DNA of 64,000 nucleotides from Anaerococcus murdochii (GCF_019957155.1 NZ_JAIPME010000002.1:620001-684000); one strand, 5' to 3'; positions 29,980 to 37,925 are shown, numbered from the stretch's first letter. Program-made: numbers and translations. Notes: generated by a model from the letters alone, not told the origin.

Positions 29980-31062
29980 ATGAAAAAAATCTTGTTAATC
30001 GCCTTATTTGCCATATTGGCAGTAGGATGTGATAAAAAAGAAGAAAATACAAAAGAGACCTATCCCCTTGCTGAGCTAGGCGAATTTACTAAATACGATA
30101 GTCTCCTCACTGGCCAAAAGCTAATCGCCTATCCAAGCTCAGTTAAAAATGAAACTTACACAAAAAAAGATTTAGAAAATTTAGACTACAATAAGGAAGT
30201 AAGGCTAGGAGACATATTTTTTAGGATACCCGACAGGTGCCAAATCTTTAAAAAAGATGACACTTATTTTGTGGACTTCCCCCTCGATTTATCCTATAAG
30301 GTCCTTCTTAGTTTTAAATCTGTCGTGGAAAATACCGACCTAATGGATTTAGCAAAAAAAATCATTTGGGATGAAGAACTCAAAGACAAAATAATTTCCA
30401 AACCAATAAAAAATTCTTTTACAGGCCTTGATAGCCTATATTTTATAACAAAGGACCAAGAATATTCCTACACCCACTTTTTTATAAAATCTGCAAGCAC
30501 AACCATATATTTCGTGATAAAAGAAGATAGGCCAAACCTTGGTGGGAAAATCATGGCCGATATCCTAATGACAGCCTACACCTCTGGAGACGATCCTTAC
30601 GAAGTTAGCAAATCTTTTGCCGACTACATGGATAAGCTTACAGTTTTTGCAACCAAGGAAGAAAAATTTGCAGGCCTTGAGATTAAAATCCCAGAAAATT
30701 TCGACCTCCAACAGGAAGGCGATGGTTTTAAATATTTCCTAGCTAGAGAAAACAACGAAGCTATTGGAGCCATCCTCATGAAAGAAGACAGAGTCGATGG
30801 GAATCTTTACGACGCCTATGACCTAAACTCAGGAGACCTAATCTACCCAACCTGTTTGATAAATATGGGCAAGGTTAGCCTTGACGGTGGCATCTTAGAA
30901 GGGGAAATCAGACTCTACATGAAGGAAAACACCCTGACAGGAAAAAAGTTTGTCATAAAAAGAAAAAATACCTATCTCACAATTATAGTTGTAGGCCCAA
31001 TCGCCAACAAGTCCCTCGCCATTTCCATGGCCGACTCAATAAAAGAATCGATTAAAAAATGA
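29980..31062 (+). CDS. Lipoprotein of unknown function, two similar halves
   Basis: 360 aa. Signal peptide MKKILLIALFAILAVGC with lipobox A-V-G-C (Cys 17), then a short polar linker. The mature part appears to have two repeats of a mixed alpha/beta domain: about 55-200 (IFFRIPDRCQIFKKDDTYFVDFPL...) and 215-355 (LEIKIPENFDLQQEGDGFKYFLA...). Each has an R/K-IP-x-x-x-x-Ile/Leu opening and a final helix near MADILMTAYT / MADSIKESIKK. I do not know the family. Single-gene unit divergent from the ATPase operon, followed by a parS-like site. Any tie to the ATPase is only by position. Confidence 0.7.
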   Translation: MKKILLIALFAILAVGCDKKEENTKETYPLAELGEFTKYDSLLTGQKLIAYPSSVKNETYTKKDLENLDYNKEVRLGDIFFRIPDRCQIFKKDDTYFVDFPLDLSYKVLLSFKSVVENTDLMDLAKKIIWDEELKDKIISKPIKNSFTGLDSLYFITKDQEYSYTHFFIKSASTTIYFVIKEDRPNLGGKIMADILMTAYTSGDDPYEVSKSFADYMDKLTVFATKEEKFAGLEIKIPENFDLQQEGDGFKYFLARENNEAIGAILMKEDRVDGNLYDAYDLNSGDLIYPTCLINMGKVSLDGGILEGEIRLYMKENTLTGKKFVIKRKNTYLTIIVVGPIANKSLAISMADSIKESIKK

Positions 31063-31078
31063 TGTTTCACATGAAACA
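31063..31078. promoter_or_regulatory. parS-like site, centre CA
   Basis: TGTTTCACATGAAACA, one base from the Firmicute parS consensus TGTTTCACGTGAAACA. It lies just after the lipoprotein stop codon, more than 20 kb from the other four sites. Confidence 0.6.
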
Positions 31079-31143
31079 TTCGCTAAAAAAATAAAAAACT
31101 ACAAGACCTAATTATTTTAGATTTTAAAATATTTTTGCAATTT

Positions 31144-31178
31144 AAAAACCAGAGCATTTTACCGCTCTGGTTTTTATT
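31144..31178. terminator. Bidirectional terminator after nrdB
   Basis: AACCAGAGC (31147-31155) and GCTCTGGTT (31164-31172) with 8-nt loop and A/T runs on both sides. Confidence 0.88.
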
Positions 31179-32237
31179 TTATAGGTCGTCTTCAATTATA
31201 GATGATTTAGAATAAGCAGTTACTTTTGCTTCGAAAAAGTCAGTCTTAACTGCGTTTGGATCTGAATACTCATCTACCCATTTCATTGATTGAGGAATTT
31301 CTGTATATCCCTCAAAGAGTGGCTCAAATCCAAGGCCCTTAGCACGAAGGTTACCTAGGTATTTGATATAATCTTCAATCATACTTGTAGAAAGTCCTGG
31401 TATATTATCACCAATAGCGTACTTGCCCCATTCGATTTCTTGGCGAACGCCTTCTTTTAGCATTTCCCTATAAATGTGGGTTGCTTCTGGTGTGAAAAGG
31501 TCTGTTCTTTCCTTTTTAAGGTCGTTGATAAGTGACCTAAATAGCCATAAGTGGGTGTTTTCGTCCCTGTTGATGTATCTGATTTCTTGAACAGTGCCTG
31601 GCATCTTGCCATTTCTTCCTAAGTTATAGAAGAAAGAGAATCCTGAGTAGAAATAGATTCCTTCAAGGATATAATTTGCAATTAGGGCCTTTACAAATTG
31701 GTATTCATTATCCCTTTCCAAAAATTCGTTGTATTGTTCACCGATGAATTCATTACGCCTTAGAAGGTGGTCGTCTTCCTTCCAAAGGTATAAAATCCTA
31801 GTTCTTTCTTCTGGCGAACAAATTGTATCAAGGATGTATGAATAAGACTGTGAGTGGATTGACTCTTGGTAGGTCTGAATTGACAGACAAAGATTAATCT
31901 CATTTGCAGTTACATAGGTTTGTAAGTTTGGCAAATTGGCTGTTTGAATAGAGTCTAGATAGGTCAAAAAGGAAATGATCATATCATAGGCTCTTTTTTC
32001 GTGTTGGTCAAGATTCCTATAATCTTTTATATCTTGGTTTAAATTTACTTCTTCTGGAATCCAGAAATTGTTCATAGCCTGTCTATACCAATCGGATGTC
32101 CAGGTGTATTTAAGATTGTTAAAGTCATTTAGGTTTGTGGTATTACCTTGGATAATCTTCCTCTTAGCAAGATCAATATCCCCATTTTCATTAAAAATAC
32201 CACGTTTTTCGACTTCTTTTCTTTTACTTTCTTCCAT
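31179..32237 (-). CDS. nrdB: Class I ribonucleotide reductase small (radical) subunit
   Basis: 352 aa. Generates and holds the radical used by NrdA to make deoxynucleotides. The di-metal ligands are visible: Asp in FLTYLDSIQTA, Glu/His and the radical Tyr in YQESIHSQSYSY, Glu in LEGIYFYSGF, and Glu/His in NRDENTHLWLF. The C-terminal tail (SKSSIIEDDL) should dock on NrdA. Separated from nrdA by the structured element, and preceded by the small holin-like gene with only a 9-bp gap. Confidence 0.95.
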   Translation of the reverse strand: MEESKRKEVEKRGIFNENGDIDLAKRKIIQGNTTNLNDFNNLKYTWTSDWYRQAMNNFWIPEEVNLNQDIKDYRNLDQHEKRAYDMIISFLTYLDSIQTANLPNLQTYVTANEINLCLSIQTYQESIHSQSYSYILDTICSPEERTRILYLWKEDDHLLRRNEFIGEQYNEFLERDNEYQFVKALIANYILEGIYFYSGFSFFYNLGRNGKMPGTVQEIRYINRDENTHLWLFRSLINDLKKERTDLFTPEATHIYREMLKEGVRQEIEWGKYAIGDNIPGLSTSMIEDYIKYLGNLRAKGLGFEPLFEGYTEIPQSMKWVDEYSDPNAVKTDFFEAKVTAYSKSSIIEDDL

Positions 32238-32246
32238 ATTTACCTC

Positions 32247-32627
32247 CTAGGAAATAATATTTAAAACAACCGATGAAACTATTGACAAAATAATGCTTGC
32301 AAAAATCAAGCTGAACAAGTGGGAATCAATATGAGCTCCCTCAACAAATTTAAAAGCCAAATACAAAACAAAGGCCGAAATCACCAAGGAAAATAAACCC
32401 AAGGTTAAAATGGTAATAGGAAAAGCAAAGAACCTAAGAACAGGCTCAACCACCTTTTGAAATAGGGTCAAAACCCCCGCTGTGATAAGAAGAGCTGACG
32501 ACTTATCAAAAGAAATATGACTAATAAATTTGCTCATCAAAAATAATGAAATAGCATTAGCTATAAATAAAACTAACAAAACATTCCTCCTTTTATTAAT
32601 TAAAGATTTTTTTCTACGTCTATTCAA
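32247..32627 (-). CDS. Small four-helix membrane protein, phage holin 4_2 (PF04020) type
   Basis: 126 aa. A basic start (MNRRRKKSLINKRRN) is followed by four hydrophobic helices (about 16-33, 42-58, 65-88, 98-122), as in the PF04020 family that is named for phage holins but is common in bacterial chromosomes. The start is TTG 32627, set by AAAGGAG. A second in-frame TTG about 50 bp further in also has AGGAGG (inside codons NKRRN), so a shorter form is possible. Co-transcribed with nrdB; a functional link is not known. Confidence 0.75.
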   Translation of the reverse strand: MNRRRKKSLINKRRNVLLVLFIANAISLFLMSKFISHISFDKSSALLITAGVLTLFQKVVEPVLRFFAFPITILTLGLFSLVISAFVLYLAFKFVEGAHIDSHLFSLIFASIILSIVSSVVLNIIS

Positions 32628-32671
32628 AATAAACTCCTTTTTATAAAGAATAAAATATTTCTTATAATTAT

Positions 32672-32708
32672 ATTATACCAGATATTTGTGTTTTTTATCC
32701 GAGATAAA
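32672..32708 (-). promoter_or_regulatory. Promoter of holin-like gene/nrdB with overlapping palindromic operator
   Basis: Reverse strand TATAAT (32672-32677). The -35 position is covered by the palindrome TTTATC-nnn-GATAAA (32694-32708; reverse strand TTTATCTCGGATAAA). A repressor bound there would hide the promoter. Confidence 0.55.
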
Positions 32709-32720
32709 GTATCTTTTTTT

Positions 32721-32737
32721 GTTAATCCGAGATTAAC
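32721..32737 (-). promoter_or_regulatory. Second palindrome upstream of the nrdB promoter
   Basis: GTTAATC-nnn-GATTAAC (7-3-7). Its centre is 28 bp from the first palindrome, and it shares the reverse-strand core ATCTCGGAT. Confidence 0.55.
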
Positions 32738-32757
32738 TGTATCTTATAAATGTTCTA

Positions 32758-32861
32758 GGTCATTTACATGACCACTCCGTATCTGGGGGAACCCCAAGGG
32801 GGCTTTCCGCATGCCCCCTCATCGGGTTCCCCCAGATCCCCTTTCCGTTTCACCCCCAGGC
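32758..32861 (+). repeat. Left inverted end of the nrdA-nrdB element
   Basis: Starts GGTCATTTACATGACC. Inside it, 32782-32794 pairs perfectly over 13 bp with 32824-32836, and GGGGGC (32798-32803) pairs with GCCCCC (32813-32818), giving a compound hairpin. Confidence 0.85.
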
Positions 32862-32890
32862 GGCCCCTATGGCGGGGAGCAAATAAGGTA

Positions 32891-32912
32891 GATTCCCTCC
32901 GGAATCTTTTTT
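32891..32912 (+). terminator. Inward-pointing terminator at the left end of the element
   Basis: GATTCC (32891-32896), CTCC loop, GGAATC (32901-32906), then six T. It stops rightward transcription that enters from the left. Confidence 0.75.
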
Positions 32913-32956
32913 CGGTAGGATTTACGTCTTCGTTTTGGTCTTTGTTTTTTCTAACG

Positions 32957-33326
32957 TTTTAAAATCCCAAGCCTCCTAAAAATTGCAATCTCGTCTGACT
33001 TGTGCTTTTTATTTGAAAATTAGTTCGCAGTATTTATTATTTTTTATATTCGTAAAGAGCTGTCAGTGCAATTTTCTTCACGGATACTTGGGATTTTAAA
33101 ATACTTGGTCTTGAGTTTTTAACTCTTCGTTTTAGGATGCATATACCATCTAGCAATGTTTGGCAAGAGCCAAACTAGCCCAACAAAATCTGGAACTTCG
33201 AGACCAATTCTCTTTTTTACCGAGCAAAGATTTCTAATAGAAAGCCCCGTTAAGAAAACTGATTGTTTGAGGCGTAGCCGAGTTGTCAGTTTTTAGGGGC
33301 TTGAATATTAGAAATCTCTTGGTAAA
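32957..33326. ncRNA. Candidate structured RNA inside the nrdA-nrdB element
   Basis: Arm 1: 32957-32971 pairs with 33087-33101 (15 bp), 32979-32987 with 33067-33075 (9 bp), 32995-32999 with 33062-33066 (5 bp). Middle: GTTTGGC-AAGA-GCCAAAC (33158-33175) and GAGTT-TTT-AACTC (33113-33125). Arm 2: 33216-33224 with 33318-33326 (9 bp, one G-U), 33228-33239 with 33306-33317 (12 bp), 33242-33248 with 33296-33302 (7 bp), 33255-33262 with 33286-33293 (8 bp). Such nested perfect helices are not expected by chance. The strand and ends of any transcript are unknown. It was not matched to a named RNA class. Confidence 0.45.
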
Positions 33327-33360
33327 TACACCGACTAAAACAAGGACGTTCTCTCTACAC

Positions 33361-33385
33361 AAAAAAGCTTGCGATTAGCAAGCTT
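33361..33385 (-). terminator. Inward-pointing terminator at the right end of the element
   Basis: AAGCTTGC (33365-33372), GATTA loop, GCAAGCTT (33378-33385). On the reverse strand a run of six T follows. It stops leftward transcription arriving from nrdA. Confidence 0.75.
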
Positions 33386-33410
33386 CTAATCTCGCACTCC
33401 GCTTAAGGAG

Positions 33411-33513
33411 CAGTTGGGGGTGTAGCGTAAGGGGGTCTTAGGGGGAACCAGTGAGGGGGCATCTGCCGCCCCCTTGGGTTCCCCCTATGAACGGAGGGGT
33501 CATGTAAATGACC
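33411..33513 (-). repeat. Right inverted end of the nrdA-nrdB element
   Basis: Reverse complement of the left end with scattered differences. It keeps the same fold: AGGGGGAACC (33440-33449) with GGTTCCCCCT (33477-33486), inner GGGGGC (33455-33460) with GCCCCC (33468-33473). Paired changes that keep the helices suggest the fold is under selection. Confidence 0.85.
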
Positions 33514-33535
33514 GAAATTATATAAAATAGAATAA

Positions 33536-33577
33536 TTTATCTTGGATAAAAGAAAAAAATACTTTATCTTGGATAAA
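33536..33577 (+). repeat. Two tandem copies of palindrome TTTATCTTGGATAAA
   Basis: Identical 15-mers at 33536-33550 and 33563-33577, centres 27 bp apart, just outside the right end of the element. They match the pair beyond the left end (28 bp apart), which has C in place of the central T. Confidence 0.75.
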
Positions 33578-33606
33578 AAAATAGAGGGCTTTGGGGAGCC
33601 CCCATT

Positions 33607-33628
33607 AAAAAATACCCCCAAAAGGGGT
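33607..33628 (-). terminator. Terminator after nrdA
   Basis: Reverse strand ACCCC-TTTT-GGGGGT followed by a T-rich run (stem 33614-33628). Neighbouring GC-rich hairpins (GGGGGCTCCCC near 33591-33603, TTAGGGGATATTCCCCTAA near 33630-33648) add further structure. Confidence 0.6.
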
Positions 33629-33654
33629 TTTAGGGGAATATCCCCTAAAATATA

Positions 33655-33669
33655 TTTATCTTGGATAAA
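33655..33669 (+). repeat. Third copy of palindrome TTTATCTTGGATAAA
   Basis: A perfect copy 2 bp beyond the nrdA stop codon; its centre is 92 bp from the second copy. Confidence 0.7.
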
Positions 33670-33671
33670 TC

Positions 33672-36200
33672 CTATGCGGAGCAAGTATCACACTCTTCCA
33701 CCTCAAGTGATTTGCCTCTTACGTAGTAAATGCTCTTCACTCCTGCTTCCCATGCTGTTAGGTAGACATTTAAAATCTGTCTCATGGTGTATTCGGTGGT
33801 GATGTAGATATTTACTGATTGTGCTTGGTCAAGGTGCCTTTGTCTTATTCCTGCCATGCGCATTGAGATATTTTGGTCTATATCGTGGGCATTTTCATAG
33901 AGCCAGAAGGTCTTTGTGGTTAGTCCTGGTGCCACTCTTGGTACTATGGCGCCCTTCTTTTCTTCTAGGAAATAACGGCTCATGATTGGGTCTACTCCTG
34001 CTGATGTGCCTGAGATTATGGATGTTGATCCTGTTGGAGCTATTGCCATTAGGTAGCCATTTCTTAGGCCGTATTTTTTAACATCTGCGGCAAGTTTTTC
34101 CCATCTTTCTGAAGTGTAATCCCTATCTGTGAAATAGCTGCCTTTCTGCCAGTCACTTCCTTCAAAGACTTTATAAGATCCCTTATCTTTGGCGATTTCC
34201 ACACTTTCCTTTATGGCGTAATAATTTATATCTTCATAAACCCTGTCGACAAAAGCTGCGTGAGCTTTTTCGTCTGACCATCTGATGTCGTTTTTAACTA
34301 GCATATGGTGGTAACCGCTGGTGCCAAGGCCAATTGCCCTGTATTTTTTGTTTGTTACTTCCGCATATGGGGTTGGGTAATAATTTAGGTCGATTACGTT
34401 ATCAAGGGCCCTTACAACTGTCCTTACAGTTTCTTCTAGCTCACTTTCATTGTTCACATCAAGCTTACCAAGGGTAAGGCTTGCTAGGTTACATTCAACA
34501 AAGTCACCTGGTTTGGTTTTGTTAACTATAACAACATCCCCATCTTCTGTGACTATTTCTGTAGAAACAGTTTCTGATGGACTCATGTTTTGGGCAATCT
34601 CTGTGCAGAGATTTGATGAATAAATCATGCCCATGTGTTTGTTTGGATTGGCTTTATTTACCAAGTCTCTATTGAAAATGAAAGGTGTGCCGGTTTCTGA
34701 CCAAGACTTGATCAAAAGCCTTACCATGTCCTTAATTGGCATTACCCTTCTAGAAATTTCCTTATCGGCAACTAATTTTTTGTAAAATTCTTCAAATTCA
34801 TCTCCGTAGGTATCTTCGATGGCTTTGCCGTATTTTTTAACAACCTCGTGTGGGTCGAACATGTACCAGTCGCCTTCCATATTTTCTCTAACTTGCTTCC
34901 AGAATAAATCTGGCACGCAAACACCTGGGAAGACGTCGTGGGCCTTCATCCTGTCATCACCGTTGTTGGTCCTTAGGGCCAAAAACTCTGGCATATCCTT
35001 ATGCCAAATGTCAAGATAAACAGCCACAGCTCCTTGGCGAACGCCGAGCTGATCAACAGCCACTGCTGTGTCGTTGGCAAGTCTTATCCAACGGATAACC
35101 CCGCCTGCAACTCCCTCAAAACCACGAATATCAGAACCATTTGCCCTAACTTTTCCAAAATACATGCCCATGCCGCCGCCATGTTTAGAAACTTCGGCAA
35201 AGTTGGTGATGGACCTGTAAATTCCCTTTAGAGTATCTGGAACAGTTTCTATAAAGCATGAAGAAAGCTGGTTAAATGGCTTTCTAGCGTTGGTCATGGT
35301 TGGTGTTGCCATGGTTGCCTTTAGAGTTGACAATATATCGTAAAGTCTTTTTGCGAAGCCTACCCTGTTTTTTTCTGGAATTGCTAAGTGCATAGCGATT
35401 CCCATAAACATCTCTTGGACTCTTTCCAAGATGCGTCCTTCGTAATTGGTTATTAGATATCTTTTTCTCAATAGATCTAGGCCTGAATAGGTGAAAATGT
35501 CATCTCTCTTATGGTCTAGGTATTTTTCTAATTCATCTATATCTTCTGATGAATAATTTTCAAGAATATAGGCCCCGTAGAGTTCTTTTTCTGTCAAAAA
35601 CTTTATCTTTGACTTAAAGTCGTAAATCTCGTAGCGTTCTTCCTCTTCTCTTATTTCTAGATTTATCTTGTAGGCTAGAAATCTTGCTGCGATTATTTCC
35701 CAATCTGGGGCTTCCTTGCTTGTTAGCTCGCTTGCAGCACGGATTACAGCGTCTAAGACTTCCTTGTCATTCATTTCTGGCTTGGTGAAGGATTCAAACT
35801 TGAAATAAAGTGACTCTATAGGATACCTTTGGCTATCAAATTCTCTTTGGACCTTGGAAATTATCTCCATTAGGTCCTTGTCAGATACATAAGTGCTAAA
35901 ATCAGAAATTACCTTCCTATCCATGTTGTGCTTGGCACGGTAGAGGATAAAGGATTTAACTTCCCTATAATAATTTTCATCAATAAGGTTAAGTTCAACC
36001 AAGTCTTGGACTTCTTCAACTGTCACAGTGTGGTCAGCTGGTAATTTTTCCTCGATTGTCCTTACAATTTTTTGGGCAATGTATTCAAGTTTTTCATCGG
36101 TAATTGTAGAATCAACCGACTTAAAGGCCTTGAATATGGCTCTCTTGATTTTTTCTAATTCAAAATCAACTTTTGACCCGTCTCTTTTAATAATCTTCAT
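33672..36200 (-). CDS. nrdA: Class I ribonucleotide reductase large (catalytic) subunit
   Basis: 842 aa. Reduces ribonucleoside diphosphates. Order: N-terminal ATP-cone (MKIIKRDGSKVDFELEKIKRAIFKAF, about 1-95) for dATP control; the ten-stranded barrel with the substrate-site FNQLSSCFIETVPDTL (first redox Cys), SNLCTEI and VECNLASLTLG; the P-loop-like APTGSTSIISG; and the C-terminal redox pair in ECDTCSA that is reloaded by thioredoxin. Full length. AGGA-type ribosome signal is weak. Its own promoter and an NrdR-like box lie upstream. Unusually, the partner nrdB is about 1.4 kb away beyond a structured element. Confidence 0.96.
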   Translation of the reverse strand: MKIIKRDGSKVDFELEKIKRAIFKAFKSVDSTITDEKLEYIAQKIVRTIEEKLPADHTVTVEEVQDLVELNLIDENYYREVKSFILYRAKHNMDRKVISDFSTYVSDKDLMEIISKVQREFDSQRYPIESLYFKFESFTKPEMNDKEVLDAVIRAASELTSKEAPDWEIIAARFLAYKINLEIREEEERYEIYDFKSKIKFLTEKELYGAYILENYSSEDIDELEKYLDHKRDDIFTYSGLDLLRKRYLITNYEGRILERVQEMFMGIAMHLAIPEKNRVGFAKRLYDILSTLKATMATPTMTNARKPFNQLSSCFIETVPDTLKGIYRSITNFAEVSKHGGGMGMYFGKVRANGSDIRGFEGVAGGVIRWIRLANDTAVAVDQLGVRQGAVAVYLDIWHKDMPEFLALRTNNGDDRMKAHDVFPGVCVPDLFWKQVRENMEGDWYMFDPHEVVKKYGKAIEDTYGDEFEEFYKKLVADKEISRRVMPIKDMVRLLIKSWSETGTPFIFNRDLVNKANPNKHMGMIYSSNLCTEIAQNMSPSETVSTEIVTEDGDVVIVNKTKPGDFVECNLASLTLGKLDVNNESELEETVRTVVRALDNVIDLNYYPTPYAEVTNKKYRAIGLGTSGYHHMLVKNDIRWSDEKAHAAFVDRVYEDINYYAIKESVEIAKDKGSYKVFEGSDWQKGSYFTDRDYTSERWEKLAADVKKYGLRNGYLMAIAPTGSTSIISGTSAGVDPIMSRYFLEEKKGAIVPRVAPGLTTKTFWLYENAHDIDQNISMRMAGIRQRHLDQAQSVNIYITTEYTMRQILNVYLTAWEAGVKSIYYVRGKSLEVEECDTCSA

Positions 36201-36216
36201 TCATAACTCCAAACTT

Positions 36217-36232
36217 ACTACTAGATGTAGTG
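36217..36232 (-). promoter_or_regulatory. NrdR-box-like palindrome before nrdA
   Basis: CCACTACATCTAGTAG on the reverse strand resembles the NrdR pattern (CACTA-n4-TAGTG). It sits between the promoter and the ATG. Only one box was found, while NrdR usually binds pairs. Confidence 0.4.
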
Positions 36233-36264
36233 GTATTTTATCGAAATCTATATCTATCATACCT

Positions 36265-36294
36265 TATATAGGGGCTAGTGCGAAATCTAGACAA
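36265..36294 (-). promoter_or_regulatory. Promoter of nrdA
   Basis: Reverse strand TTGTCT (36289-36294), 18-bp spacer, TATATA (36265-36270). Confidence 0.45.
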
Positions 36295-36338
36295 AAAAAG
36301 CACAAAGGCTTTCAAAGCTTATCTTTGTGCTGTTTTTT
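36292..36338 (-). terminator. Terminator of the sppA-RDD operon
   Basis: AGCACAAAG (36299-36307) pairs with CTTTGTGCT (36323-36331), with an inner GCTTT/AAAGC helix. T runs lie on both strands; on the reverse strand the run overlaps the nrdA -35. Confidence 0.8.
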
Positions 36339-36385
36339 CTAAAAATCTTGTTTTTTTAAAAGTATATTTTCTAACAAAAACAAAT

Positions 36386-36880
36386 TTACCTAAAATCTAC
36401 CCCGTATAAATCTCTAAAGGCATCTTCCTTTACAACAGCTGTGTCGACAAAAAAGTCGATTAGGCCTTGTTTTTTTGGTGTAAAAATCGGAAGAAGATAG
36501 ACTAACATGATAGTGTTTTGGATAAATCTGCCGGCTATTTCCCTGATTAGGATTTGACCAAGGTCAAGCTTATCTGATGTAAGACTTACAACCCTAATTC
36601 CCGTAATCATCTTGCCTAGGCTTTGGCCCTTGGTGACAAGGCTTGCTAGGGTGAAATATCCCAGTGTTATGGCCCAGCTAAGAATATCAGTCATGGCAAA
36701 ACCATAAAAACTCATTTCTGGGTCAAGGCCAATAATGCCTGTAATTATTTTATTTAATCCACCAACTACCATCATATCAATTATAAAGGCAATAGCTCTT
36801 GTGCCAAATGATGCGTAGGCGTGGGCGTAATTTCTTTCTTTAAATTCTTCCTTATTTATTAAAACTTCTCTATTTTCCAT
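36386..36880 (-). CDS. RDD-family membrane protein
   Basis: 164 aa from ATG 36880, chosen because GGGGGAG sits 4-5 bp before it; the longer frame would start inside sppA without a site. The RDD signature is seen in ASFGTRAIAFIIDMMVVGG (Arg and Asp pair), with three hydrophobic helices and the conserved LGKMITGIRVVS loop and FFVDTAVV end. Family role is uncertain (some members affect ion transport). It overlaps sppA by 11 nt, so the two are co-expressed. Confidence 0.85.
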   Translation of the reverse strand: MENREVLINKEEFKERNYAHAYASFGTRAIAFIIDMMVVGGLNKIITGIIGLDPEMSFYGFAMTDILSWAITLGYFTLASLVTKGQSLGKMITGIRVVSLTSDKLDLGQILIREIAGRFIQNTIMLVYLLPIFTPKKQGLIDFFVDTAVVKEDAFRDLYGVDFR

Positions 36881-37853
36881 AAGCTCCCCCATATAGGTAC
36901 ATAGGGCTTAGGGTATTTTTGTCCATAAATTCCTTGATGATAACAAGATCAGATGCTCCTTGCCTATAGTCTTTAGCTTTTTGGAAAAATGACATTAGGG
37001 AAGGTTGAAAACTAGAAGAAGAAACTACGACTGGGTCTGTTAGCTTATTTTCTTTTGTCATATCTTCAATAGCCATATCTAGGTCCCCAATTTTATCAAC
37101 AAGGCCATTTGCTAGGGCTTGAGACCCGTCATATACTCTTCCATCTGCAATTTTTTTAACATCTGCTTCGGACATGCCCCTGCCATCGGCAACTATTTTT
37201 ACAAATCTCTTGTAGGCAGAATTTACAAGGTCTTGGAAGTATTTTCTTTCTTCATCTGTTAGGTTTCTACCTTGGCTACCAGCGTCTTTCATCTTGCCAG
37301 AGGTGATATTTTGTTCCTTGATTCCGTATTTTTCAAAAAGTCCTTGGAGAGAATACATCTGCATGATTACACCAATTGATCCTGTTAGGGTTTCATTTGA
37401 GGCATAAATCCTATCTGTAGGTGCTGATACATAATAACCTCCAGATGCAGCCATCTCTCTCATAACAGAATAAACTGGGATATTTTTTGCCTTTAAGTTT
37501 TTAATTTCCTTGGCAATTTGTTCTGACACATAAACAGAACCACCTGGTGAATTAACTGATAAGATGACTCCCTTAACAGCTGGGTCTTCTCCAGCCGCCT
37601 TTAGGTCACTAATTACAAAATCGCTCCCTAATCCTGATTGGATGACTCCACTTAGGTCAACGACTTTAATTTTTTCCTTTGTGTTTGTACCACTTAAAAC
37701 TTCTTCGTCTACTAGGGCTTGTTTGCCAAGCTTGTTAAGATAAGACATGCCAATCTCTTCTTTTTTATCCTGGTTAAATCCTGATAGACTTGATCCAAGT
37801 AGAATTACTAGGGCAAGGCCCACAGCTATCCACCTTTTTGCGTTGTTTTTCAT
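36870..37853 (-). CDS. sppA: Signal peptide peptidase SppA (protease IV family)
   Basis: 327 aa. Membrane-anchored serine protease that degrades leftover signal peptides. N-terminal membrane helix (about 7-26), then an SppA/ClpP-like core. VILSVNSPGGSVYVSEQI is the family strand, the nucleophile Ser lies in MAASGGYYVSAP (about 142) and the general-base Lys in SGKMKDAGS (about 196), the Ser/Lys dyad seen in Bacillus SppA. Single-domain size, as in Gram-positives. Confidence 0.93.
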   Translation of the reverse strand: MKNNAKRWIAVGLALVILLGSSLSGFNQDKKEEIGMSYLNKLGKQALVDEEVLSGTNTKEKIKVVDLSGVIQSGLGSDFVISDLKAAGEDPAVKGVILSVNSPGGSVYVSEQIAKEIKNLKAKNIPVYSVMREMAASGGYYVSAPTDRIYASNETLTGSIGVIMQMYSLQGLFEKYGIKEQNITSGKMKDAGSQGRNLTDEERKYFQDLVNSAYKRFVKIVADGRGMSEADVKKIADGRVYDGSQALANGLVDKIGDLDMAIEDMTKENKLTDPVVVSSSSFQPSLMSFFQKAKDYRQGASDLVIIKEFMDKNTLSPMYLYGGAYGK

Positions 37854-37925
37854 AAAAACTCCTTTATTTTTCTCTTTTAACTTCTAATATTATACCCGAA
37901 AAAAATCAAGACTTAATTAAGATGA

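Larger units (their letters stand above)
32758..33513. mobile_element. 756-bp non-coding element with long inverted ends and folded interior
   Basis: Bounded on each side by the hairpin GGTCAT-TTAC-ATGACC (32758-32773; complement at 33498-33513) and by about 104-bp inverted ends of roughly 80% identity. No credible open frame lies inside. It is much richer in G+C runs than its neighbours. It has inward terminators at both ends and an interior that folds into two long multi-helix arms. It could be a non-autonomous inserted element or a resident structured RNA locus. No clear target-site duplication was found, so mobility is inferred only. Confidence 0.5.

Noticed and set aside
32694..32737. 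Fur/PerR or Rex sites
   Set aside because: The 6-3-6 TTTATC-nnn-GATAAA pattern does not match the Fur/PerR 7-1-7 box or the Rex TTGTTAAnnnnTTAACAA pattern.
32758..33513. Insertion sequence with transposase
   Set aside because: The 756 bp hold no open frame resembling a transposase; the short frames there overlap the palindromic ends and lack ribosome sites. No target duplication is evident.
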